DNA from: Pohlia nutans
Taxonomy: Eukaryota > Streptophyta > Bryopsida > Bryales > Mniaceae
Length of the DNA stretch: 64,000 nt
Assembly: GCA_022496805.1 (NCBI GenBank)
Contig: CM040090.1
Location: 10,596,001 to 10,660,000 of the forward strand
Direction of reading: 5' to 3'
The notes beneath the pieces were generated by a model. The model made no database searches, had not been told where the DNA came from, and saw only the letters and a list, made by a program, of their open reading frames with translations. The first letter of the stretch is position 1, and every line of letters begins with the position of its first letter. This document shows, piece after piece, positions 12,701 to 24,900 of this stretch. Position numbers and translations under genes: made by a program.

Positions 12701-14565
12701 GTAAGTTCCTACCTTTAGTTACCTAACCTTTGTTAACAAAGTCTCTTGTTGGGACTGTGGATACGTATAAGGAATCGTGAAAAGGAAGCTTTGTTTAACA
12801 AAGTAGAGTTTAAGTGGCAATGTCTTCTAAATAGCGTGCTTAATATATTCAAATTAGATTTGCATTTAGTTGATCTTATCGGTGAACCAGCTTATTAGGA
12901 CTTTAGATCATTTGACACGTTTGGGACTTCTATTGTTGCTTGACCATCTTACAATTTTGATCTTGATCACAAAACTAAAGTGAGCGTGTCTAATTTCACG
13001 AGCAGGAAGCCGTTTTAAAACATCCTGCAGGTTGCCCAGTAGTGACGAATGTCAGCAAAGGAGGATGGGGCTGGTTTGGTTCCCTATTTTTCTTGTAAGT
13101 CCTTCATCTGCATGTCAACTACGTGTTTTATCTGAATGCTAACGGTCCTTTAGCATAAGTAATCACACATATTCCTAGTCTCGATGATGATTTGTGTGCA
13201 ATTCAGAACATTGCGACATGATTTAGAGAATGAATATCGTGGCTATGTTGTGATTGTCTGTGTCTGCTTTTCAAGCTGGTGGTTTTGATTTGTCTCACCT
13301 GACTGAAAGATTATCCAAACCTGTATCTGACAATACAAGACTGAGGTTACAGAAAGTCAACCTGCATGCCGCAGTTTTTAGCACCTTTTACTGATATTTG
13401 GTTTCTGATAATCTTACCCTGATGTCATAGCAACTTGGATGCCTTAAAACAGCTGGAAAAAAGTTATGTGCTTAGGTCGATATTATTCTTATATTTGCAG
13501 TTCTATTCCAGCAGCCGACAAAATTTGACCTCAGGAAATGCATGTGCAGGTTGGTGCTTGCATTTGTCGTCTACATGGCTGTGGGCATTGCTTATCGTGT
13601 GACTGTCCTTGGTGTGAGCGGTTTTGAGGTAACTTTCTGTAAGCTTTCCCTCTATCTGTCATTGCCTAATCAGGTTTGCTGTGTTTTTTAATCCGATCAA
13701 AGAGATGAAACGGTTTTTCTGCTTCATTAAAGGGAAGATTACATTGCAATAGTGAAAGCATGTGAATTATCGACGTTGATGCACGTTGGCTGTCTTTGCA
13801 GGCAATACCAAACCTGGACACATGGCGCGCCCTTCCATCAAAGATCCAGGTATTTGTTAATGCGCCTTTTTATTACTTCAGTGTTACTTAGCTTAACCCC
13901 TTCAATGTCTTACGTTTTACAATTTATCAAAGCCATATATGTAGGAGTAGACATACATATCAAGAGGGCTGGTTGCTATAGAGGACCCGGAAGAGGATAT
14001 TCCGGACCACTATGGAAGCTTGCCTGTGTTAACCCCTAAAGGACCAAGGATTCATGGTTTTAAAATGAGAAGTTTAAACGATCATACTGTGAAAATTATA
14101 ATTTGAATGGGACCAAATTTTATATCACTGGAATTAGTGAAGAATATTACATATGTTTGAATACTTTTTTATAAAAAATCAACAAAAAAGAATCTACATA
14201 AAACCTACTCAAAATTACTGAAAAAAAACAGGAGCCACCTGGTGGCCTTATGGTCCTTCAAGGGTTAACCACTTTTTCTTGGTAGCATGCCGAATGTCGT
14301 TGTTTGTACAACATTGTGCTCTAATTTCTACACAGTTACTGATTGAAAAAATCATCGAAGTCTGCAACCAATGCCTTTCAAGCCTAATCCTCGCTCCCTT
14401 GTTCCACACCTTTTGTCATTTTTAAGCTTGTTATAGTGCACGTATTATTGACATCTTACATTTTGGTTGTTTCTTGCGCAGTTGTTTATTGAGTACATCA
14501 TTTCCCAATGCATGGGACTCTACTACCGCTTTACAGAAAACTCATATTCACGAGTGAATTCGTGA
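9704..14565 (+). CDS. ATG27-like / mannose-6-phosphate-receptor-homology type I membrane protein (complete, 11 exons, 317 aa)
   Basis: Exons: 9704-9969, 10013-10067, 10190-10243, 11077-11140, 11866-11922, 12140-12252, 12656-12700, 13006-13094, 13550-13628, 13802-13849, 14482-14565; total 954 nt in frame. A signal peptide (MAWLPLLFVALVSLVTIRTNA) opens the protein. A cysteine-rich lumenal region follows (CANSANSDACEW, YYYCERNDAWNF, CENCEACGGAGHCGETC, CSFSVLVQC), with GWGWFGSLFFLLVLAFVVY beginning one transmembrane span near residue 241. The tail contains AIPNLDTWRALPSKIQ and ends YSRVNS. This architecture matches plant ATG27/MRH-domain proteins, which in other organisms act in Golgi-endosome-vacuole traffic; a role here is inferred. 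The first intron would be only 43 nt (9970-10012). The last intron carries a 240-bp MITE. Exon 1-2 continuity (NSRG-FYKV) supports the tiny intron. Confidence 0.85.
14029..14268. mobile_element. TTAA-bounded 240-bp MITE, family A copy 2, in the last intron of the ATG27-like gene
   Basis: Ends TTAACCCCTAAAGGACCA and TGGTCCTTCAAGGGTTAA. Internal phrases such as ACCAAATTTTATATCAC and CCTACTCAAAA are shared with the copy at 8402-8641. Confidence 0.88.
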
Positions 14566-15136
14566 AGGTGTGCTCTTTGCGGCAAATCATGATCTTGCAC
14601 AGCATAATTTAGGCGGTTCATTAGGAAAGGATCATTTTTTCTGTTTCTCTTTTTCTTTTTTCTTTTTTTATATGCAGCTTACTTTTGAAGCAAAAATGTA
14701 AAGCCATGATCTATCACGTTGAAAAATCAGTAAACTAATTGCCTCGGATTTCTTTCATTCTTGTTGTCTTCGAGACTTGGAAGAACTTGTAAATCTCCAT
14801 TTGGACTGAAACACACTGTTGTTGGATCGTTTGAACGTTTGAATTATTCTGAAAGGAGCATTTTTGTGTTTGAGTGTATGATTAATTTTGGAAAATTCAT
14901 TTGTAAATTGTGTGTGGAAAATTTCACCTACGCAACTATGCTTAAGTTGTGGCAAAATTAAGAAACAAATTTTAATGGTGAAAATTGATGCAGGCGAAAC
15001 GGTTTTGGTGTCATTGTTTACTTTCATCGCCAATTGATCAATGAAGAAAATTATTTTTTAATCATTAGAATATGAGAAATTCAAAGTTTCCTTCATAAAC
15101 TTGGATTTTCAATTTTGTTAAACGTAATACTTGGTA
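14566..15136. other. 3' flank of the ATG27-like gene, no other gene
   Basis: Probably 3' untranslated region followed by AT-rich intergenic DNA. No open frame here looks coding. Confidence 0.5.
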
Positions 15137-15143
15137 TAACCCT

Positions 15144-15719
15144 TTAACCCCTAACTGCCCAAGCAGGCGTTTTTGGCCTGATGTACAGATTTCATTTGTA
15201 TTTTCTCATCCGTCATGCACTTTTTGTGGTGTGATTTTTTACTGATTTTTTTATGGGAAGTTAGCTTCATGTATGTGTGATTCGATCGAAAAGTAAATAA
15301 TTTTTGAAAAAATTATGCCTCATTTTGTGTTGTAGTGTTTCACCGAAAATCTTGAAGATTTTGGTCTAAAAGTGTTCTTGAAAAAAAAAACTATTAAAAT
15401 CAAGCATCCAAAAAACCTCCAAAGATCACTACACCTAAAGTACTACACTATAACTCATCACAACAAATTTCATCCACATATTGTCAATATCTTATTCGTA
15501 ATTGAATTTCAAAATAATTTTTTATTTTATGTTTCAAAATTTATAAAAAAAGATTAGTGATAGCAGTCATAGATCTAACCGTATAGATAGAATCTAAAAT
15601 TAAAAATGTATAACTTTTATTCATACATCAAGATCTAAATATTCATATTAATTGCATTTTATAATGCATCTTTGCAAAACTGCCTAAACTGGACATAGGT
15701 GAGGACGTTTAGGGGTTAA
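15144..15719 (+). mobile_element. TTAA-bounded element, family C copy 1 (576 bp), inserted in element D copy 2
   Basis: Ends TTAACCCCTAACTGCCC and GAGGACGTTTAGGGGTTAA. An inverted copy of nearly the same sequence is at 17586-18156; degenerate copies are near 37030-37340, 56140-56430 and 56940-57160. It has no gene; a 61-codon open frame inside is simply shared repeat sequence. Confidence 0.88.
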
Positions 15720-15904
15720 GGTCCCGATTCAACACTGTTTTCAAATATTTGTTATAAAATGTTTGATAAAAAATTAAAATGGAGTCGATGTTCAAAGCAA
15801 AGTTACAAATATCAATGTGAAGATAACATCTGTACGGTTGGATTCATCATATTGATTATTAATAATTTTTAATTAATTTTTCAAGGTTTTCTCTTGAAAT
15901 TCAA

Positions 15905-16704
15905 CTAGGGCTACGCAATGCTACGCACAACCGTCGACGAAAATCATAATCTATCATGTCCTTTGGTACAAACTCCATATTTTTTAATTTGAATATAAAT
16001 TCAAATATTTCACAATGAAGTGTCTATTGCGGCACTCGCCAGAGAAGTGTGAAGGGTGACTGAGTTACATTCTTGAATTTCTCACATTTAGGAAGTAAAT
16101 AAATAAATGTATATTTAGATGTATATTTAGGAAGTTGCAAGCGAGGCTAGGTTGACCACGACCACGACCACGCCGACGCCTACACCTTCTGATTCCCTTT
16201 GTAATTTTCTTGAATAAAAACCCTCTCCGAGTACCTCGTCGACGAAATTAAAGTAAAGTTAAAAACAAAGTTACTCTTTTTTGGATGATGGTTTGCAATG
16301 TGTAAATTTGAAAACTTCTTGAAGACCACTTTGTGAAAAAAATTCCAAAAAATCAAAACTAACAAGTAAGAAATGAAAGGTGTTCATATAAAAATGAAAT
16401 AAAATAAAATTTCCACAAAAATGAATGAAGTCGATTTTTGCTTTTGTTTTTAAAATATGTCAATTGATTTTTAAATATTGTTTGAAATAACTTTTGCAAT
16501 AACCTTTTGAATAGCCATCTATATAACCTTTCAAACAACCTTTCAAGTTTCCAACTCCAACTTCAATCTCTTCTTTCTTTTCACGACCATATAGGACCAA
16601 TAATACCAAAGGACATGATGACGACGGTCACGACGACGACGACGCTGACGATTTTCCTTCATTTTTTTCTGGGGTAAAACCCTCTCCGAGTTCCTCGTCG
16701 ACGG
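15905..16704. mobile_element. ~800-bp insertion inside element D copy 2, class unknown
   Basis: Host sequence AAATTCAA continues at ATTAAAAATCC on the other side, which fits a short AATT-rich target duplication. Near its edges it carries inverted ATCATGTCCTTTGGTA / TACCAAAGGACATGAT (about 15953 and 16605). It also has two direct copies of a module with CGACGACG-type triplets, AACCCTCTCCGAGT and CCTCGTCGACG (about 16152-16250 and 16619-16712). No open frame of note. Confidence 0.6.
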
Positions 16705-17035
16705 AATTAAAAATCCAAAATTAACATTAAAATTTTTAAAAATATTGTAATGAAATTAGAATAACATGCACTACAAGATGGTCTATTTGATTCTAAGAAT
16801 GTTTAAGGCCTCACTTTTTGAACTAAGAATGAAACTTGACATAAACCACTTTTGCTATTTTTCAAAAAAATTCAATATCTTATTTTGAAAATCCGTACCT
16901 TACAAATGGTAGTCAACTAGCACAAGAATTTTTTTTTAAATGAATGGATGAAAAACATCACCGTGCGTGGTGAAAGGACGCTTTAGAAATCATCCAGCGT
17001 CCAGAATCTGGACGTTGGCGCGTCAAAGGGATTAA

Positions 17036-17473
17036 CTTAGGAAAATTTAACTTTTTTGAGGTTATGTAAACAAATTTTGCATTTTTAAAGTTGCGAATTA
17101 CACCCACATGCTTAAATTCATGATATTTATTTTAAAATATAAACATTTTATTTTTTATAAATGAAAATGTTTGTATTTTAAAATTTGCATTATAACTTTC
17201 AAATTTTTATAGTAAATACAAAAGAAGTTGCTTTAAATAAAAAATTTGGATTAAATCCTAAGATTTTACAAAATGCTTAATGATGCAAATACAACTCCCA
17301 TTTGGAGCCTTTGAGATCTTGATTTAAATTTCATTTGAACAAAATTAGCAAGTTTTAATAAATGAAAATGATAAATGTGTGTTGAAATTGAGTATGTCAT
17401 AAATATCATATTTTTAGCCAATCATACAAAAATTCAAAAGAAGTAGAAGAAAAAAGATATTATAAATGAACGT

Positions 17474-17526
<53 letters not shown>

Positions 17527-17585
17527 AATTGTGTAATAAAAAGTTCATTAAATATAATCTATAAATAGTAAGTCCTTATACTTCA
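17036..17585. other. AT-rich spacer between elements, with a TA microsatellite
   Basis: A run of about 24 TA units lies at 17475-17523. No gene. The stretch separates element D copy 2 from the inverted C copy. Confidence 0.6.
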
Positions 17586-18156
17586 TTAACCCCTAAACGT
17601 CCTCACCTATGTCCAGTTTAGGCAGTTTTGCAAAGATGCATTATAAAATGCAATTAATATGAATATTTAGAACTTGATGTATGAATAAAAGTTATACATT
17701 TTTAATTTTAGATTCTATCTATACGGTTAGATCTATGACTGCTATCACTAATCTTTTTTAACAAATTTTGAAACATAAAATAAAAAATTATTTTGTAATT
17801 CAATTACGAATAAGATACTTACTGTATGTGGATGAAATTTGTTGTGGTGGGTTATAATGTAGTACTTTAGGTGTACTGATTTTTGGAGAATTTTTGGATG
17901 CTTGATTATAATAGTTTTTTTTTTCAAGAACACCTTTAGACCAAAATCTTCAAGATTTTTGGTGAAACACTACAACACAAAATGAGGCATAATTTTTTCA
18001 AAAATTATTTCCTTTTCGATCGAATCACACATACAAGACTTCCCATAAAAAATTCAGTAAAAAAATCACATCACGAAAGGTGCATGACGGATGAGAAAAT
18101 ACGGATGAAATCTGTACATCAGGCCAAAAACACCTGTTTGGGCAGTTAGGGGTTAA
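17586..18156 (-). mobile_element. TTAA-bounded element, family C copy 2 (571 bp), inverted relative to copy 1
   Basis: Ends TTAACCCCTAAACGTCC and GGGCAGTTAGGGGTTAA. It is an almost full-length inverted match of 15144-15719, 1.87 kb away, so the two can pair as arms of a long hairpin if co-transcribed. Confidence 0.88.
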
Positions 18157-21100
18157 AATCTTATTTTACAATTCAAATGCAAGAGAATTGTAAAAATCAC
18201 ACATAACTGTATTTCTAAGTTTGGTCAAAATGCTTAAGCATTTAAGAATTAATATGAAAGTTTTAATAGTATCAAGTTGAGTGAGCTCGCTCTTAAATAC
18301 GATGGTGAGTAAAGATGAGGTGAATCTCTAGTTCATATGGCAGTTCCTTTTATAAAGAACTGAGCGTCACTTGACAAGTGAGACTATGAAAAAGGTGAAA
18401 AAGCAAATGAGTAGAATAGTGAGAGTAGAGTGGGAGTTTTTGGAACTTTGGATGCATAAAGATAGTTCTAATTTAGAAATTTAGAGAATTTGTTTAGGAA
18501 TTTGTAACTAATAGGACAATTTGTAGTATTTAAAGTGGACTAGAATTTCACCCAACCCTTCTTATACAATTGATCAACAAATTTGTATAACAATGTTTTA
18601 AAATATTGTGAAAAATTAGTTTTTAATTCAAAATTTCCTATATATACTTTGACTTTCTAAGTATATCCTAGCTCGTGGTCAATTTTGAAATAAATTAATA
18701 AATTATATCAAAATGTGCCACATGTCATCTTGTGATTGGTTAAAGGTGACGTAGGCCTCTCAAATTGTGTTGTGGAAATTCAATTTCGACACATGGCTGA
18801 TAGTAGGATTTGGGTGAATTATATTTAGTGTATTTATTTATTAGATTGGCTCATGGCGGAATTGTTGTAGAGTGTATGCACTGTTTCTATTATACATATA
18901 TAATAGGCTAGGTTGGCCCATGCCGTGATTTAGTTGCCGAATCATCATGGAAGGTAGGGATTTTCAGCAATTTTTTCATTTTTCAATTCGAACAAGTCGC
19001 ACTATTGAAACAAGTGTATGAAGTGAGAAATTCCACACTGACCTTTTGGGCGTTGACTTCGGCAGAGATTTCAATGGGAGAATCGACGTAGTCGGGGCTA
19101 CTCGAATAAGTTGCATTCACTTGCCGCCTACAGAAATCAACTCAAGCTACCAATGACGCTTCAAAAAGAAACCGTGGACTACATCAATTCATACACGAGA
19201 AGCCTTCAAGCTCCAATGACGCTTGCAAAAAGAAACCCTATACCAACATCAATTATCATCTTTCACGCTTCCGAAAAGAAACCCTAGCAGTTTGTAGCTT
19301 CAATTTCTTTTCATTCTTTCGCCTTCTTTGAGCGTCACTGTTTCTCAGCTATTGCTTAAAACATATTAACTTTCCTATTCAAAGCCTTCAAGCTGCCAAT
19401 GACTAAAAGAAAACCCCAAAGTATGTTAATTCCTCGATTGCTACAAACATATTAGCCCACTCTAAAATTGACATAGAATATCAAAAACGATGTTAAAACA
19501 ACAAAGAAGAAATCCCTTACAACAACATAGTGAATCACCTTGAAACCTCATCGGCGCAAGCTCCTTTCTCCACTCTTAGAGCTCCCAAATGAACGCAAAT
19601 GCTCTTGAAGCTTCCAGTTGCTCTTGGTGGAGGGAATACATTTGCTACAATGATATTTAGCTCAAAAAAATGAGTGTCCCCGCAATGCCTCTTCCCAAAG
19701 GTCAGAGCCAACAAACATCTAGATTTTAAATGAAGCCGTTAGAGAATCTGCTCAAATGGATGAATAGTGTGGCAATGAAAGGATGGGTTTTGGGTCCAAA
19801 ATCAGCTCTTTTAAAATAATTTTTCTTTTTGGATACATTTTTCCAAGTAAAAAAGAGTTGGTGGAGGATGTGCGTGTATGTATTATCAAACTGGTGTGGT
19901 TATGTACGCGTCATTGGCCAAACTATCCCCTATGATTTAGCCATGCTTTCACTTCTTATTTTATTTATTCATAATTTAATTCAATTTATCTTGACAAATT
20001 TTTATTGAAAATTCATAATTTCAACACCGTCGGTCCAAAAGTTGCCAAATGACTTCAACGTGCCCCTTCTCGTTGAGAGTTTTTTGACAATACCAAAAAC
20101 ACAGTCTAGGAGATTTTAATGTAAGATACAAAACAAACAAACCACCAAAGAACCTTCTTTAACATATAAATAGACTTAGCTGGTCATACGAGACGAAATG
20201 ACAATCCGGCAGTAGATCCCTTCACAAAGAGTGTTTGTGTATGAGTGCATCACTCTATATTATAGTAGAGTGGCCCTTGCTAGAATCACTCCTATGCGAA
20301 GATTCCAACGGCAAGCGTGCATATGTGCACTACCTTTTGTTATATAATAGATAATGAGACTTGGTTGGGCTACATTGGATACTAGTACAACCGTTCAAGA
20401 TACAAAATTGGCGTGGAGAACGTACATGTACACTCTACACTATCTTTATTTGGCACAGTATGAGCTTTGAAAAACGTCATATAGGGTCTACAAGCTTTTC
20501 TATGGCATATGTTTTGTGGGTTTCTAATCAAAAACTTGTTCTTACCATTTGATGATTTTTAAAGTCCCAATATTTCTATAGTTAGATCCCTTTTGATTAT
20601 ATTAATCATGCATGTTGGAAATATTTTAAATTCAAATTTGAGGTAGTTTCCAATATTTTGACAATTATTCACTATGACACATTAGAAGTCATTAATTGCA
20701 ACCTATAAATTATTTATATAGTAAAAAGTCGATGTATTTTGTTTCATCAAAAATCTTTAAGCACTATTCAAACCAACATCTATTGCAATATATTATTTTT
20801 ATTTTTATTTTTATGTATAATTTACTTTTTACAATTTTGATAAAACAAGTTTCAAATAGTATATATGAACATTCCCTATTTTTTTTTTAATGTGGTGGCT
20901 CTATAAAAGCTTTCATTGAATTTTTTCCAAAATGCTTACAAAAACAAGGGCCAACCTAAAATCTATTTATTTATAATTTTATTTAGAATGATCTATATTT
21001 TTCAAATTATACATTATAACTTTTGTGTTTATGGTTTCAGATTCTATAGATACAATAGGACTTTCTGAATTGAAAAAAAAATTCAAGTTTATGTTTCTTT

Positions 21101-21913
21101 TCCTAAATCATTGTAAACGATGAGTTAGTATGAAAAGATTGATTATAAAGACTAGATAGATAGATAGAAACTCCGGCCTTTCTCTCAAGGCCGGCGTGAA
21201 TAAAGTGTCTGTTCGTAATGTTAATGATTCAGTGCCCATGGGACAAAGGGCCATTGAAACAAAACTACTCTCCACTGATTATGATCGAAGACATAAAAAA
21301 TTTAGGATTAATTTAGGAATGTGTTACATTAACTAGGTAGCAATTCATGCACATGGTCGCCAAATAATTATTAAAACTACCATTTTTTTTGTCACTTTGC
21401 TAAAAATCGCAAACATTCTTAAAAATCATGTGAAATCTATTTTTGGAAAAAAATCCGTAAATTTATGACACCTACTTATAGAATTTTAAAAATGCCGTAG
21501 TTATAACATGTGGCATTGAAAGAAAGAAGCTATGCCCTAATGCTATATAGTATTACCTTTGATAAACATTTTGGAGGAGTAACCATGGTTTACTACTTTT
21601 GCTTTACAAATTTTAGCTAGCCGGAAGACTTAGGGGTTAGCGAAGAATGTAGAGCGGGGAAAACAGTGTTCGTCGAGTTCTATGGAATGCCGGCGTCGGG
21701 GGTCCTGAGTGAGGAAGGTGCAAATCCATTTCGCCGGATGTTTGAATGATTCGTGCACGTCAATTCGCGTACCTAGGGTTTGCAAAGTTGAGGTTTTAGC
21801 AACGTACATCCTGTCTGTGCAGATCGTGTGAAAGAGTGAGGAAGCTGAGTTAGTAGGGTTAAGCGATGAGATTCTAGCCGGTAGGCCAGCCAGCAGCGGC
21901 GAGAGAGAGAGCG
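18157..21913. other. Long intergenic stretch without a recognisable gene
   Basis: AT-rich. At 19140-19420 the phrase CCAATGACGCTT...AAAAAGAAACC recurs about four times with spacing of roughly 55-120 nt, a decayed local repeat. A dispersed repeat is at 21152-21258. From about 21600 the sequence becomes GC-richer and CpG-rich, consistent with promoter and 5' leader of the large gene starting at 21914. Confidence 0.55.
21152..21258 (+). repeat. Dispersed ~110-bp repeat, copy 2
   Basis: TAGATAGATAGA lead, CCGGCCTT/AAGGCCGG stem, GCGTGAATAAAGTGT core and GGGACAAAGGGCCATTG end. Same family as 3781-3892 (minus) and 58074-58174. Confidence 0.7.
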
Positions 21914-24900
21914 ATGGAGAGGCAGGGTGTGAGCAACGCGGAGGGCGAAGCGGAAGGCCGCGTCAAATCGCTGGCGTACAAGGTGCGGGCGGCGTCCAAG
22001 GAGTCCCAGACGCAACGCGCCTCCCTCATCCTCGACTCCGACCTCCGCACGCATTGGTCCACGGGCACCAATGCCAAAGAGTGGATTCTTCTCGAGCTCG
22101 AAGTGAGAGCCGATCCTTCCTTCCCTCCCTCCCCGCTCCCCTGGTTTGATTTAAAAAAAAAATACCGAATCCGAGCGATTTTATGTTTTTTTCAAGTGAG
22201 CAATGCATTTTGTCTTTGCCAATTGGCACCTGATTTGGAAATGGCTTTTGGCAGGAGAGTTGCCTGTTATCTCATATTCGAATTCATAACAAATCAGTTC
22301 TGGAATGGGAAATTTCGATCAGCCTTCGAAGTAAGGTAAGGTTAGGTTTGAGAGCTGCTGATGAAGCCTTAATTCTTTAACTAGTGAATGTAACCATACC
22401 GAAGTGCCAGCACTTCCTAGTCATTAGATTTTATCAACCTTCGAAGTAAGGTATGGTTTGAGAGCTGATTTTTTCATTAGATCAATCGTTATTGATCGGG
22501 AGTGCTTTAACTAGTGAATGCAACCATAGGATTTTTTTCAGCACTTCCTAATCATTAGATTTTATTAACCTTCGAAGTTAGGTGAGGTTAGGTTTTGAGA
22601 GCTGGTCTTTCATCAGATGAAGCCTTAAATATTCTTTGATGTCGAATGGGAGTGTTTTAACTCGTGAATGCAACCATAGCTGAGCGCCTATACTGGTGCA
22701 GGTTTTCTTTTCCGCACTTATTCTAGTCATTAGACTTTGTTAACATGAGGTTTGGTTTGAGAGCGGGTATTTCATTAGATGCAGCTTTAATTCTTTGCTG
22801 TTGATGGGAAGTGCTTTAACTAATGAATGTAACCATAGCGAAGCGCTTATACTGTTGCCGGATTTTTTTCAGCATTTCTAGTCATTAGATTTGCAGTTCC
22901 CATGCTTTGTAGCTTAGAATATGTATATATACACATATATATACCTGGTGTGTGTAGGATGCCACTAGACTATTTAGTCTTCCTAGGGTATGTCTGTCTG
23001 TTTCTGTGCCTTTGGTGACGTGGATCTTTGTGTTGAGCAGCCGGAAACGTTTTTGAAAGTCCGGCCTCGATGTGAGGCACCTCGAAGGGACATCACATAC
23101 AACATCGGTCACCTGCCATGTCGATATGTGCGAATTGCCTGTTTGCGTGGCAATCCAATTTCCATATTTTATGTCCAGGTTAGTTCCTGTTGAAGTTTAG
23201 TTGTGAATATCACACACGCTAATTTTTTTTGGAATTTATTTTGCGCCGCTATTGAACTTTTGTATTTTTATACAGAACTACGCTGTACAATTGGTATGAA
23301 TTAAATGTATGGTTGTTATTCGCTCTTCATTTGCTGGTTAATCCGTTAAAGTCAAACCTATATTTAGAAATATGAGAGTTTGTTTATTTATATTTGATCT
23401 TTAAAAAAAGACGTATATTACATTTTAAGAATGCATACACATACTATCAATGCCATAAATGATGTTTGAAAAAGAAGAGTACTCATATGGTGGTCAAGAA
23501 GTTTGAAAATGCTTTTGATTGTTGGAATTAAGTTACTCATATGGTAATTAAGTTACTTACGAGGGAACTGATAGACCAAGCGTCTATGATACTTCCTTTA
23601 GTTAGAGCACCAAAGTAGTAATCTAGTTAGTCTGTACATATTCTAAGTATATGACACCTCCTTTAGTTAGAGCACCAAAGTAGTAGTCTAGTTAGTCTGT
23701 ACATATTCTAAGTATATGATACCTCCTTTAGTTAGAGCACCAAAGTAGTAGTCTAGTTAGTCTGTACATATTCTAAGCATGTAGACAAACAATACCAGGA
23801 CTATAAGTGTGGCTTGGTGGGTGAAGGAGGTCACAACGTCTAACAGACAAGATCTCGCCTCTATGTTTGAGAGTCACAGAGGAAACATTATTTACCATTT
23901 GCGCACATTGCCTTTCTTATTATTTTATTATTCCGAGCCATAAATTGATACAATAGTGTAATTTGAGAGGTATTCATCCTAGTATTATTGTTTCGCAGCT
24001 TATGGGTATATCGGTTCCAGGCCTTGAACCAGAGTTACAGCCTATTGTGGACCATTTTCTACCCCAAATTATTGCTCGAATCAAGGAGCCTCATGACATA
24101 CAATTACAGGTTTGTTTGTACACTCTTAATAGTTGCCAATTCCGAGTGTACTTGTTGACATTAATTTTTTCCTTCTGTGTAGTCAAAATTCTGTCATGTA
24201 ACATTGGCAGATGAGCGTTGAGGTTGTTGCTGACTAGATTTCCTTGTCTTTGAATGCCAGCTCCTTCAAGACATCTCAATCCGATTGTCTCCTTTTTTAC
24301 AACAACTGGAGGTACCGTGACTAATAGATCTTTATCAAGTTTTCACTATATACGAAAAATCTATGGTTTCTGTTGGCCATAGTGTATCAGAAACTAATAG
24401 TCTCACGCGTATCATGGCAGGGAGACCTTTCAGTTCCAAATGAGGCCATGGATTCAACTATTCGCTTTCTTGCGATGTTGGTTGGACCGTTTTACCCATT
24501 TTTAGCATTGTTTAGAGCAGTAAGGTAAGGTTTTTTCAATTGCACCTTTGTTTTGGATTTCTTTCAGATTTTAATCGTAGTTTCTTCATTTCTGAATTAT
24601 TGTTTGATGCTTCTGTATGTTACAGTACTGCTCTTTTAGAAACCTTGTTAATTTTGTACATTTAGCTTGACGTCTGTTGATTACTCTTACTGAGCAGTAT
24701 GATGTGATAATTCAGAGACAATGAAAAGTTGGCAGCTATTGGGGTAGCTGATGATGAATTGGGCAAAGGCAGTCTGGCTTCTGTCTTCACAGTTTCATCG
24801 AATTTTCAGGTATCATTGGAGTTTCCAAACGAACGAAGTAGCTTGGCAATATAGTATGTACTTCCGCTCACTCTAGGGTAATGCCCAAAATGAAAATTCG

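Larger units (their letters stand above)
15137..17035. mobile_element. TTAA-type element, family D copy 2, split by two later insertions
   Basis: Its left end (TATAACCCTTTAA at 15137-15147, then GGTCCCGATTCAACACTG from 15720) is cut by element C1 inserted at the inner TTAA. Its right end is ACGCTGGATG in reverse sense and GTCAAAGGGATTAA at 17035. It is inverted relative to 5070-5625. An 800-bp insert occupies 15905-16704. Removing both inserts rejoins sequence colinear with copy 1. Confidence 0.7.

Noticed and set aside
17748..17933. 61-codon open frames at 15372-15557 and 17748-17933 that encode nearly the same peptide
   Set aside because: The similarity comes from the two inverted copies of element C, and decayed copies of the element do not keep the frame.
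15144..18156. CCCTAAA-type motifs at element ends look like plant telomere repeats (TTTAGGG)
   Set aside because: They occur once per terminus as part of inverted repeats, never in tandem, so they are transposon ends.
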